NCBI RefSeq assembly: GCF_900112365.1
Contig: NZ_FOLQ01000017.1
Span: 62,001-126,000, forward strand
Direction: 5' to 3'
DNA: 64,000 nucleotides
Source of the DNA: Spirosoma endophyticum
GTDB taxonomy: Bacteria; Bacteroidota; Bacteroidia; Cytophagales; Spirosomataceae
Made by a program: the position numbers and the translations under genes
Part shown: piece by piece, positions 27,844 through 35,285 of the stretch
Position numbering within the stretch: the stretch's first letter is position 1
How the letters are laid out: every line of letters begins with the position of its first letter
Notes under the pieces: generated by a model
Database searches by the model: none
Seen by the model: only the letters and a program-made list of their open reading frames with translations
What the model was told of the DNA's origin: nothing

Positions 27844-27960
27844 AGGGTTCTATTTAACCTTGTGTGCGAAACTTTGCGAGTAGTCACCCCAGTTGATTTG
27901 CGCCTGTGCAGAAGCAACAGTAAGTATTCCGCTAATAAGTAAGAAGGCTGCCTTTTTCAT
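27844..27960 (-). other. Orphaned signal-peptide leader of the LytS kinase (ends in in-frame TAG)
   Basis: From the ATG at 27960 the frame reads MKKAAFLLISGILTVASAQA and then 16 more residues up to a TAG at codon 37 (27850-27852). The next codons, in the same frame, continue smoothly into the kinase sensor domain. This is the missing N-terminus of the kinase, cut off by one nonsense codon (one base from GAG, AAG or CAG). Confidence 0.8.
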
Positions 27961-28012
27961 GTTGTCGACATTATGACACAAAAAAAAGATCCTTTGCGGA
28001 CGCTAATTTGGG

Positions 28013-28049
28013 TCAATGTGAATTCGGACAGTCTCAATGTGAATTCGGA
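28013..28049. promoter_or_regulatory. Two 16-bp direct repeats with 21-bp period upstream of LytS/LytTR
   Basis: TCAATGTGAATTCGGA occurs at 28013-28028 and again, identical, at 28034-28049. LytTR-family regulators bind two direct repeats about two helical turns apart. The repeats lie 53-89 bases upstream of the kinase leader start at 27960, so autoregulation is a reasonable guess. Confidence 0.5.
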
Positions 28050-28100
28050 TCAACTGGTGAGAAGGGTTTCCCTTATGAGTATACGAAGATCCATGAAGCA

Positions 28101-28169
28101 AAGAACCAGCTACTTTGTGTCCACCAATTTTCAGGCGTGACAACAAACCAACTGGTTCTTAAAAATTGG
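28101..28169. other. Interlaced inverted repeats (pseudoknot-like) after the carboxylesterase
   Basis: AAGAACCAG at 28101-28109 pairs with CTGGTTCTT at 28152-28160, and CCAATTTT at 28123-28130 pairs with AAAATTGG at 28162-28169. The two stems cross (A-B-A'-B'), so they could form a pseudoknot but not two nested hairpins. It lies just beyond the carboxylesterase stop codon, in its 3' flank. Confidence 0.45.
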
Positions 28170-28180
28170 GGATCGCTACG

Positions 28181-29839
28181 TTAGGCCAGAGCTTTTCGGG
28201 CCTCGCGGTCAGGGTCATTGGCTAACGCGGGGGTATCATCCAGAATCATGGTTTCCCCGTTTTGCGTTGTATACGGCTTCCAGTTGGGTAAGCCACCTCC
28301 GTTTGGAGTACCGGTTTTCACAAAGCTCAGAAAAGAATGAGCCATCTTGTCCGACAAGGCTCTGGGTCGTTTGCCTCCTCCGGTATGCGTCAGCATCAAA
28401 TCCGTATTGTAAAACCAGAAACAAATATCATCGCAGTGGAAAGCCCGCATCCGACCATCAAACAGGGGCGGTTGCCAGCCAAACCAGGCCACATATACAG
28501 GGCCTTTTTGTTTCGCTACTTTCGCATCGGCGGTGGCCACGGCGTTTTTTCGGTTAGAAACAATGAGTGCCCAAATCTCAATTGGGCGAGCCTTCGGGAA
28601 GTTTTTCGCGTAAGCCTCTACGACCTCGCTGGCCTTATCGCCAAAGCGGGGCTTGATCTTCTCTTTCACTTCGGCCAGCGAAATGTTTTCTAACGTAGCA
28701 TCCGTCCGATCGGGGTTCTGTTCGTGGAACGTAGTGCAGAGCATCAGCGGAATGTCGGCCGAGAAATGAGTTGGGTCACTGAAAAAAGCCCCTTCATTCA
28801 TGGTCACGCCGTCGGCTACCGGAGCAAACCCACCCCGCTGGATGTTCATCCGTTTCGCTTCATCGGCCATTTTTTCGACGGCCCGGTTGGCGATGTCAAT
28901 ATACTGACGCCACGGAATCTGCTGAAGTTTGTCGATTTCGCCGGGTTTCAGGCCAGCTTCTTCCATCACCTTCAGCCCTAACTTTTCGGCATACTCCTTA
29001 TTGACGCCCGACAACGAACTGCCGCTCAAGGCCACCGCCTTGTGAAACAGCCCTTTCGCCGATGGCATATTCATCAGGGTGGTCACTTTGGCTCCTCCAC
29101 CCGACTGTCCAATGATCGTTACATTGTTGGGGTCGCCACCAAAATTAGCAATGTTGTTCTTTACCCATTCGAGGGCGGCCACCATATCCAGATTCCCTAC
29201 ATTTCCTGATGCCGCATGCCCCCCGGCTGCTTTCAAATGGGTATAGCCCAGCGAACCAAGTCGGTGATTGATTGAACAGAAAACGATATTGCCCAGACGG
29301 GACAGGTTTTCGCCATGATACCCGTCCTGTTCAATCGCGTTCCCATTGACGAAACCACCGCCGTGTAACCAGACCACTACCGGACGCTTTTGGGTGTCCA
29401 GCGCTGGTGTCCACACGTTTAGTTTCAGGCAGTCCTCCGAAACGTCGTCATAATTCCAGTGGTCAACGAAGGAGGCATAGACATTGGCGTATCGTTTCTC
29501 CATAATCTGGGGAGCGGAGTTTCCCCACCAGAGCGTAGGCCGAATGTCGGTCCAGGGCGTGGGTTTTTGCGGGGGCATGAATCGATTCTTACCCGAGGTA
29601 TCGGCGCCATAAGGAACCCCTAAAAATTGGTGAATGCCCCGCAGAATAAACCCCCTGACTTTTCCATATTCTGTATTGGCAATACCAATGTTGTCGCCTA
29701 CAAACAAAATTTGATCATCGCCGGTTGGTTTGGCGACTTTAGGCGGTAGCAACGTAGCTGCGGGGGCTTGGGACGTTACGCCCAAACTGGCGACGCCAAC
29801 GCCGAGTGACTGTAAGAAATTACGTCTTGACGGTTTCAT
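28181..29839 (-). CDS. Exported type-B carboxylesterase (para-nitrobenzyl esterase family)
   Basis: 552 residues. A Tat-type signal peptide begins the protein (SRRNFLQSLGVG, about 4-28). The alpha/beta-hydrolase body has the type-B marks: RGIHQFLGVPYG, EDCLKLNVWTP, the oxyanion-hole WLHGGGFVNG, and the nucleophile elbow GQSGGGA with Ser246. The remaining acid and His residues lie further on but I cannot place them with certainty. Length is normal. It should hydrolyse carboxylic esters in the periplasm; substrate unknown. It lies downstream of the MFS gene on the same strand, separated by a 243-base gap containing a palindrome. Confidence 0.92.
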   Translation of the reverse strand: MKPSRRNFLQSLGVGVASLGVTSQAPAATLLPPKVAKPTGDDQILFVGDNIGIANTEYGKVRGFILRGIHQFLGVPYGADTSGKNRFMPPQKPTPWTDIRPTLWWGNSAPQIMEKRYANVYASFVDHWNYDDVSEDCLKLNVWTPALDTQKRPVVVWLHGGGFVNGNAIEQDGYHGENLSRLGNIVFCSINHRLGSLGYTHLKAAGGHAASGNVGNLDMVAALEWVKNNIANFGGDPNNVTIIGQSGGGAKVTTLMNMPSAKGLFHKAVALSGSSLSGVNKEYAEKLGLKVMEEAGLKPGEIDKLQQIPWRQYIDIANRAVEKMADEAKRMNIQRGGFAPVADGVTMNEGAFFSDPTHFSADIPLMLCTTFHEQNPDRTDATLENISLAEVKEKIKPRFGDKASEVVEAYAKNFPKARPIEIWALIVSNRKNAVATADAKVAKQKGPVYVAWFGWQPPLFDGRMRAFHCDDICFWFYNTDLMLTHTGGGKRPRALSDKMAHSFLSFVKTGTPNGGGLPNWKPYTTQNGETMILDDTPALANDPDREARKALA

Positions 29840-29899
29840 AACTATTTTTTGTAAAGGGTAAAGGAAAAGTAAGCCCCTGCCGACAGCAAAGAAGAGAGT

Positions 29900-29923
29900 A
29901 GGGTAAAACTTAAATTTTACCCT
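29900..29923. promoter_or_regulatory. Palindrome upstream of the carboxylesterase
   Basis: AGGGTAAAA at 29900-29908 is the exact inverse of TTTTACCCT at 29915-29923, with 6 bases between. It is 61 bases upstream of the esterase start codon and downstream of the MFS gene, so it could be an operator for the first or a terminator for the second. AAAGGGTAAA also occurs alone just beside the esterase start. Confidence 0.4.
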
Positions 29924-30082
29924 TTATAAAAAGGCCTAAATAAGAGATTTTTACTGTTCCTGCTCACCGAAATTGCAAGATTAATCCGTGGATAATCGCC
30001 GGATGACCAGTGTATTACGTTAGCGAAACTACTGAATGTTGCGGTTGTTGACGCTATTCGGTTAAAACATACTAAACAGTTT

Positions 30083-31507
30083 CTAAGCCCGCTCAGGATG
30101 AAGTTCATTCGTTACGTTGCTGGACGATTCAGATAGCGACTGCCTGCCACGGACCTTTCGAGAGTTTACAAGAAGCCTGACGAGTCCGAGCAAAGCATAC
30201 AAACCCAAAATAACGGCTGGAAGAATTCCTGTACTTTGGCCACCCTGCTGGGGTTCGTCCAGAAAAAGTGACACGATCGACAAACCAAAGCCACCTCCTA
30301 CGAAATAGGCCGTGGTGTTCACCCCCGATATCAATCCATGATGAGCTTCGGGGACCGGCTGCAGGGAAAGTACCGTCAGGGCAGAAAAGCTCAACGCAAT
30401 GCCAACACTATTAACGCCCAGAATGGAAATCAGCAAGACAACAAGCGGATGAGCTGTCGATTGAATATAATAGACCAGGAACAAGGTTCCAGCCAGCAAC
30501 GCGGCCATCCCTAAGATAGCCGTCTGATGTACAGAAAAGCGTTTCAGGAGCGTCGGCAACATGTATTTGCCGGTTAAGGCCGACAGGATACTGAAGGGGA
30601 AAAGTAGCAAGCCTGCCTGCGCTGCACTCAGTTGTCGGTCCTGTTGTAAAACCAGTGAAATTAGAAACAGGTAGCCTGTAAACGTGGCCCCCAGCATCGC
30701 CATACCTGTAATTGGGGTCAGGGATCGCCTGAGGACTGGAAATGAAATCAACGGAAAAGGCTGAGTGCTGTTTCGCTTAGCAAAGAGCCAGCCGCCCCCA
30801 GCCACCAGCAAGGTCAGCAGGAGCAATAGCCCACCCTTATTCGCCCAGTCGCCTACCTCATGCACTACGTAGGACAAAGCCGTAATGACCAGCGTCAGCA
30901 GCAATCCCGATAGGATGTCGGGCAGTGGCTCCGTCCGGGCGGTGTCTTTGGGTAAGTATCGATAGGCCAGGAGTAATGTGAGTAAAATGACTGGTACGTT
31001 AATGAAAAATACCCACTGCCAGCCAAATCCGGCCGCAATTAAACCGCCAACCGACAAACCACTGCCAGAGCCCAGAGCCGCAAAGGAGCTGAAAATACCG
31101 ATCGCTTTACTACGGGCACTGGGTTCGGTAAACGTATGGCTGACAATCGAGAGCGCCGAGGGCATTAACAAGGCAGAGGCTATGCCCTGTAAGGCTCTGA
31201 AAATGAGCAGCCAGGTAAATGATCCCGCTAAGCCGGCCCCCAGTGACGTAAGCAGAAATAAGGTGGAAGCCGTCAGGAATATTTTGCGCCGGCCTAGCGT
31301 ATCCGTCAGCCGTCCTCCCAGAATTAGCAAGCCGCCATATAGCAGGACATAGAGTGTCTGTAGCCATTGCACCTGAGTAAAGGAAAGTGTAAACCAATCC
31401 TGAATTAGAGGCATAGTCAAGTTGATAATAGCGATATCCAACGCTTCAAAAAAGACACTAATCGAAGCAATAAGCAGGGCTAGGTTAGGACGGGAAATAA
31501 ATGACAT
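30083..31507 (-). CDS. MFS transporter, DHA2-like drug/proton antiporter
   Basis: 474 residues with 12-14 hydrophobic helices. Family marks: VFFEALDIAIINLTMPLIQD in helix 1, WLQTLYVLLYGGLLILGGRL with LGRRKIFL after it (motif A), and RALQGIASALLMPSALSIVS in helix 4. These proteins export drugs or metabolites against the proton gradient. It is divergent from an Lrp/AsnC regulator, 127 bases away, which probably controls it. The C-terminal tail is short and basic. Confidence 0.92.
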   Translation of the reverse strand: MSFISRPNLALLIASISVFFEALDIAIINLTMPLIQDWFTLSFTQVQWLQTLYVLLYGGLLILGGRLTDTLGRRKIFLTASTLFLLTSLGAGLAGSFTWLLIFRALQGIASALLMPSALSIVSHTFTEPSARSKAIGIFSSFAALGSGSGLSVGGLIAAGFGWQWVFFINVPVILLTLLLAYRYLPKDTARTEPLPDILSGLLLTLVITALSYVVHEVGDWANKGGLLLLLTLLVAGGGWLFAKRNSTQPFPLISFPVLRRSLTPITGMAMLGATFTGYLFLISLVLQQDRQLSAAQAGLLLFPFSILSALTGKYMLPTLLKRFSVHQTAILGMAALLAGTLFLVYYIQSTAHPLVVLLISILGVNSVGIALSFSALTVLSLQPVPEAHHGLISGVNTTAYFVGGGFGLSIVSLFLDEPQQGGQSTGILPAVILGLYALLGLVRLLVNSRKVRGRQSLSESSSNVTNELHPERA

Positions 31508-31572
31508 AATCGCCTATTTGTTTTCACAAAAGAACTATTTACAGCATAGACATAAAAAAAGTATGTAACTTT

Positions 31573-31614
31573 TAGAACAAATGTTGATTTCTTCTGTGGT
31601 TTGTAGAACAAATG
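31573..31614. promoter_or_regulatory. Direct repeats with 31-bp period between the MFS and Lrp genes
   Basis: TAGAACAAATG occurs at 31573-31583 and 31604-31614. The 31-base period is about three helical turns, so both copies face the same side of the helix. Lrp/AsnC proteins bind such phased sites as octamers. It lies in the divergent gap, so it could control both genes. Confidence 0.45.
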
Positions 31615-31634
31615 CTTACTCATCTTTTTCTTTT

Positions 31635-32123
31635 ATGTCTCAAATAGAACAGCCTAATCGAATCGTCATCGAGTTAGATGAGAAAGACTACGCTATTTTG
31701 CGACTCGTTCAGGAAAACGCTAAATTGACCGTGCGGGAGATCGCGTCGCGCATTCACCTGAGTCCTACGCCCACGCATGAACGTATCAAACGACTCGAAC
31801 AGCTTCAGGTTATTCGGCAGTACGTTGCCCTGGTGGACAATCGGAAAGTGAACCGGAAGGTTATGGTGATTTGTCAGGTCGCCCTGAAAGAGCACGATAA
31901 ACAAACCGCCCACGATTTTGTGAGTGGTATTATTGGTTTCAGGGAAGTTGTGGAGTGTTACAACGTTTCGGGCGATTACGACTTTATGCTCAAGATTTTA
32001 GCTGAGAGCATCGAAAGCTACCATGATTTTTTTATCAATTACCTGGGGGAGGTCAAAGGTATCCGAAAGGCGAAAAGTGTATTCGTCATGGATATAATTA
32101 AAGATTCCCACATAGTGGTGTAG
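31635..32123 (+). CDS. Lrp/AsnC family transcriptional regulator
   Basis: 162 residues from the ATG at 31635. The frame extends 18 codons upstream to a possible start at 31581, but that part has no family match and overlaps the repeat sequences. N-terminal helix-turn-helix at about 13-60 (LDEKDYAILRLVQENAKLTV, SPTPTHERIKRLEQL), RAM effector domain at about 75-150 (VVECYNVSGDYDFMLKILA). The family senses amino acids or similar small molecules. It is divergent from the MFS exporter, a pairing seen in exporter control by LeuO/Lrp-like regulators. Confidence 0.93.
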   Translation: MSQIEQPNRIVIELDEKDYAILRLVQENAKLTVREIASRIHLSPTPTHERIKRLEQLQVIRQYVALVDNRKVNRKVMVICQVALKEHDKQTAHDFVSGIIGFREVVECYNVSGDYDFMLKILAESIESYHDFFINYLGEVKGIRKAKSVFVMDIIKDSHIVV

Positions 32124-32173
32124 CAGAATTTAAGTCAGGGCATTAACCGCCCCTTTCCGCCAGCTCACTATCG

Positions 32174-33211
32174 CTATTTGGCTATGGATGAGGGTTTTGG
32201 TACGGCTGCTCCAGCCGCTACAGGAATGCCAAAATCTGGGCTGCCATCTGGTTTCCAGGTGAACCGCTGGGCGCGTGGGGTTCTATCCTTGCATTCCTTG
32301 TTCGCTTCGGTTTTGGCATGGTACACGATCCAGTCCTCCTTGCCATCGGGCGATTTCGTGAAGCAGTTATGGCCGGGACCAAATACGCTGTTGGCTGTCG
32401 ATTTGGCAAAAACAGGCTGATTGGCTTTCGTCCAAGAGGCTGGATCGAGCAAATCACTCGTTTCGGAAGCTGTCAGTATACCCAGGGCGTAATTGTCGTC
32501 CCAACAGGCGCTGGCCGAGTAGACAATGAAAAGCTGCCCTCGTTTGCCTTTCAAGAATTCCGGTCCTTCACAAATTTCCCGCCCATCATACTTTTCCCAC
32601 GGCAGGGTTGGCCGGGCAATTTCAACCTGTTTAGTGGTGATAGTCCAGGGGTTGACCATCTCGGCGATGAACAAATTACTTTGCGGACCTACATACCCTG
32701 AGTACAGAAAATACTGTTTGTCTTTATGCTCAAATATGGACCCGTCGAGCCCCGTGTAGTTCGTATTTATCTTGCCTTTGTCGGTCCAGTTTCCCGTTAA
32801 CGGATTGGCCGATGCATTCTCCAGCACAAAAACGTATCGATTCTGGTCACCGGGTTTGACTTTGTCCGTTGCCGTATAGTACAGATACCATTTCCCGTTC
32901 AGATGGTGCAGTTCGGGCGCCCAGATATCCTTTGAATTGGGTCCCGAAGCGGGCGGTGTCCAGACTGTCTTTTTTTCGGCCTGACTTAAATCGGTGAAAT
33001 CGCTGGTGCGCCAAAGCGTCAGATCACGGCCCGTTGTATTGGTGTAATAGTAATAACCATCCTTAAAAATCACCCACGGATCAGCGCCGGAAGCTAACAG
33101 AGGATTCGTAAAGGTCTGCTCTTTGGGGAGATTCTGCCCAGACAAAACGACTGATAGACACAGCAGTACGTTAATGATGAATGCAGTTCTGATTGGGCTA
33201 ATGGTAGTCAT
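32174..33211 (-). CDS. Exported glycoside hydrolase family 43 enzyme
   Basis: 345 residues with a signal peptide (about 1-25, ending VLSGQ). The five-bladed propeller of GH43 covers the rest. The catalytic triad is visible: Asp44 (SGADPWVIFKDG, base), Asp156 (YTGLDGSIF, pKa modulator) and Glu215 (CEGPEFL, acid); IWAPELHHLNGKWYLYY is typical. Family members cleave alpha-L-arabinofuranosides or beta-xylosides in plant cell walls; this one resembles the single-domain arabinofuranosidase-like group, but the subfamily is a guess. It is divergent from the locus 3 sigma gene and is the only classical glycoside hydrolase in the window. Confidence 0.92.
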   Translation of the reverse strand: MTTISPIRTAFIINVLLCLSVVLSGQNLPKEQTFTNPLLASGADPWVIFKDGYYYYTNTTGRDLTLWRTSDFTDLSQAEKKTVWTPPASGPNSKDIWAPELHHLNGKWYLYYTATDKVKPGDQNRYVFVLENASANPLTGNWTDKGKINTNYTGLDGSIFEHKDKQYFLYSGYVGPQSNLFIAEMVNPWTITTKQVEIARPTLPWEKYDGREICEGPEFLKGKRGQLFIVYSASACWDDNYALGILTASETSDLLDPASWTKANQPVFAKSTANSVFGPGHNCFTKSPDGKEDWIVYHAKTEANKECKDRTPRAQRFTWKPDGSPDFGIPVAAGAAVPKPSSIAK

Positions 33212-33278
33212 GCAGAGAGAGGATTTTTAAAATAAATTACTTGATTTAAGCAGTAGAAACCTATTCGCTACTCGGTCT

Positions 33279-33309
33279 TTTGATCCACTCTGTCAGCGGT
33301 ATCGATTTG
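33279..33309 (+). promoter_or_regulatory. Candidate Bacteroidota promoter for the locus 3 sigma gene
   Basis: TTTG at 33279-33282, 19 bases, then TCGATTTG at 33302-33309. This is one mismatch from TTTG / TAnnTTTG and has the same 19-base spacing as the candidate at 19266. The sigma gene begins 109 bases further on. Confidence 0.35.
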
Positions 33310-33417
33310 CTAAGATTGAGTGAGCCATCGTATTTATTCCCAGGCATGATCCTATCCTACCAGTAATTGACTCACCGCGCCTGCTTCTATAGGTGAATCT
33401 TTTTTGCTGATACAGCC

Positions 33418-34020
33418 ATGCCTTCAAGTACACCAACTACTGATATCCAGCTTTGGCAACAGCTAAAAAATGGCAGTGAGCTGGCATTAGGGAAATTACT
33501 GGCTAACTATTTCAATCCGCTACAGAACTATGGCTACAAGTTTGTGCGGAACGAAGATTTTGTGAAAGACTGTGTGCAGGAGGTGTTTATCGAAATCTGG
33601 AACCGCCGGGATCGCATCAGCACACCGGATAGCGTGCGGGCGTACCTGTTGAGTTCCGTACGAAAACGGGTGATTCGGGAAGGCTACCGGCAACGTATCA
33701 TCAACGAAGACGAGTCCGCCGATCTGGAAAATGACCTGAATTTTGTTGAGTTTTCGCCCGAGTGGTCATTGATCGAGCAGGAGAGTCTAGCCGAGACGAC
33801 TCACCGGGTTGCCGAGGCCCTCAACCAGCTACCCAAACGCCAGCGAGAAGTCATTTATCTGCGTTACTATCAGAATCTGGAACGGGACGAAATCGCTGAT
33901 ATCATGGGCGTTAACCCCCAGTCGGTGTCGAATCTTTTGCAGGCCGCGTTCAAAACATTTCGGGAAAACTGGGTGGGCTTTATCCTGCTGACTGCTTTGC
34001 TCCGTGAGACATCTTTTTAA
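33418..34020 (+). CDS. ECF RNA polymerase sigma factor (locus 3)
   Basis: 200 residues. Region 2 at about 20-85 (LANYFNPLQNYGYKFV, DCVQEVFIEIWNRRDRI) and region 4 helix-turn-helix at about 132-182 (LPKRQREVIYLRYYQNLE, RDEIADIMGVNPQSVSNLL), followed by a short hydrophobic tail (WVGFILLTALL). It heads the third sigma-FecR-SusC-SusD cassette of the window; the FecR gene starts 68 bases after its stop. A candidate promoter lies upstream, and the GH43 gene diverges from the same gap. Confidence 0.93.
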   Translation: MPSSTPTTDIQLWQQLKNGSELALGKLLANYFNPLQNYGYKFVRNEDFVKDCVQEVFIEIWNRRDRISTPDSVRAYLLSSVRKRVIREGYRQRIINEDESADLENDLNFVEFSPEWSLIEQESLAETTHRVAEALNQLPKRQREVIYLRYYQNLERDEIADIMGVNPQSVSNLLQAAFKTFRENWVGFILLTALLRETSF

Positions 34021-34088
34021 TTATTGCTAAAAACAGGTATCCGAGCCACCAATTGGCCATCTATTACCGAGCTAGATACGTACGCATC

Positions 34089-35174
34089 ATGAATCCCGAC
34101 TACCAGAACTATAGCGTCGAAGAATTTACGCGCGACGAACAGTTTCGACAATGGGTCATCCATCGGAACCCGCAGAGCGAAGCCTTCTGGTCTCAGTGGT
34201 TAACTACCCATCCCGAAGCATCCGGAAAAGTGCAGCTGGCCAGAGCTTTTCTATATGCGCTGGAAGAAAAAAACACGGCCCTGCCCGATGATGAACTAAC
34301 GCATATTACCGACGACATTATTCAGCAAGGTAAGACATCAGTACGTCCGCTTTTGTCGACGGTAGCGTTTCGGATTGCTGCGTCGGTTTTACTCGTTCTG
34401 GGCATTGGTTATTTGTTTTTCCTCGAAAAACCTGAGCCGGTGGGTGTTGCCGGTCTGGAAGGAATCAGCCCGGTACTGGTCTCAAATTATACCGAATTTA
34501 AGAATGATAAGGCTGATTCACGGCGGATTATGCTTCAGGATGGGAGTTCTGTTACGGTCTACCCAAACAGTACGTTACGCTATCCGAAGCAGTTTGTGGA
34601 TAATCGGCGGGAAGTTTACCTGAGAGGAAAAGCATTCTTTGAGGTGACCAAAAATCCTAAAAAACCCTTCTGGGTCCATGCCGACCGGATTTCTACGCAG
34701 GTGTTAGGCACCTCGTTTCTGGTGACGACCGAAGGCAAAAATGCATCCGTGGAAGTGCGTTCGGGACGGGTGTCGGTCTATACCCGGAAAGATATTCGGC
34801 AGGCCCGCCAGTCGCAGAAAAATGAATCTGTCGGTGTGGTGCTTACCGCCAATCAGCAGGTGGCGTTTATTGAAAAAGAAGATCGGTTGGTAAAATCTGT
34901 CGTATCGCAACCCATTGTTTTACAGAAATTTGCCGTCAATGAATACGTATTTGACGATGTGCCGATGGAAAAGGTGTTCAAGCAACTCGAAACGACCTAC
35001 GGCCTCCCGGTGCTGTATGATCCGTTGACGATTAAAAATTGCTTTATTACCGCCAATCTCACGGGGGAATCACTGTTCGAAAAGCTGAATCTGATCTGCC
35101 GAATCTCCCGGGCCACCTACGAAATTGTGGATGGTCAGATCGTTATTCACAGCCTCGGATGTGATAATAAGTAG
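34089..35174 (+). CDS. FecR family anti-sigma factor (locus 3)
   Basis: 361 residues from the ATG at 34089; a TTG at 34053 would add twelve residues of no clear relevance. Cytoplasmic part (NPDYQNYSVEEFTRDEQFRQ) similar to that of locus 2, one membrane helix at about 95-113 (RIAASVLLVLGIGYLFFL), FecR domain at about 145-250 (LQDGSSVTVYPNSTLRYP to VLGTSFLVTT), and a DUF4974/STN-like end from about 285 (YVFDDVPMEKVFKQLETTYG). The shared layout and C-terminal cysteines (NCFITANL, SLGCDNK) suggest loci 2 and 3 come from one duplication. Confidence 0.93.
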   Translation: MNPDYQNYSVEEFTRDEQFRQWVIHRNPQSEAFWSQWLTTHPEASGKVQLARAFLYALEEKNTALPDDELTHITDDIIQQGKTSVRPLLSTVAFRIAASVLLVLGIGYLFFLEKPEPVGVAGLEGISPVLVSNYTEFKNDKADSRRIMLQDGSSVTVYPNSTLRYPKQFVDNRREVYLRGKAFFEVTKNPKKPFWVHADRISTQVLGTSFLVTTEGKNASVEVRSGRVSVYTRKDIRQARQSQKNESVGVVLTANQQVAFIEKEDRLVKSVVSQPIVLQKFAVNEYVFDDVPMEKVFKQLETTYGLPVLYDPLTIKNCFITANLTGESLFEKLNLICRISRATYEIVDGQIVIHSLGCDNK

Positions 35175-35285
35175 GTATATTTGAATAGGTTAGGGGGTAG
35201 TTGAGAATTATTTATAAAAATAATTACAAAAAAGCAGTATCTGCCCGATCGAGTTGCCATCCGTGAGTAAATAACCGTTTCACTC

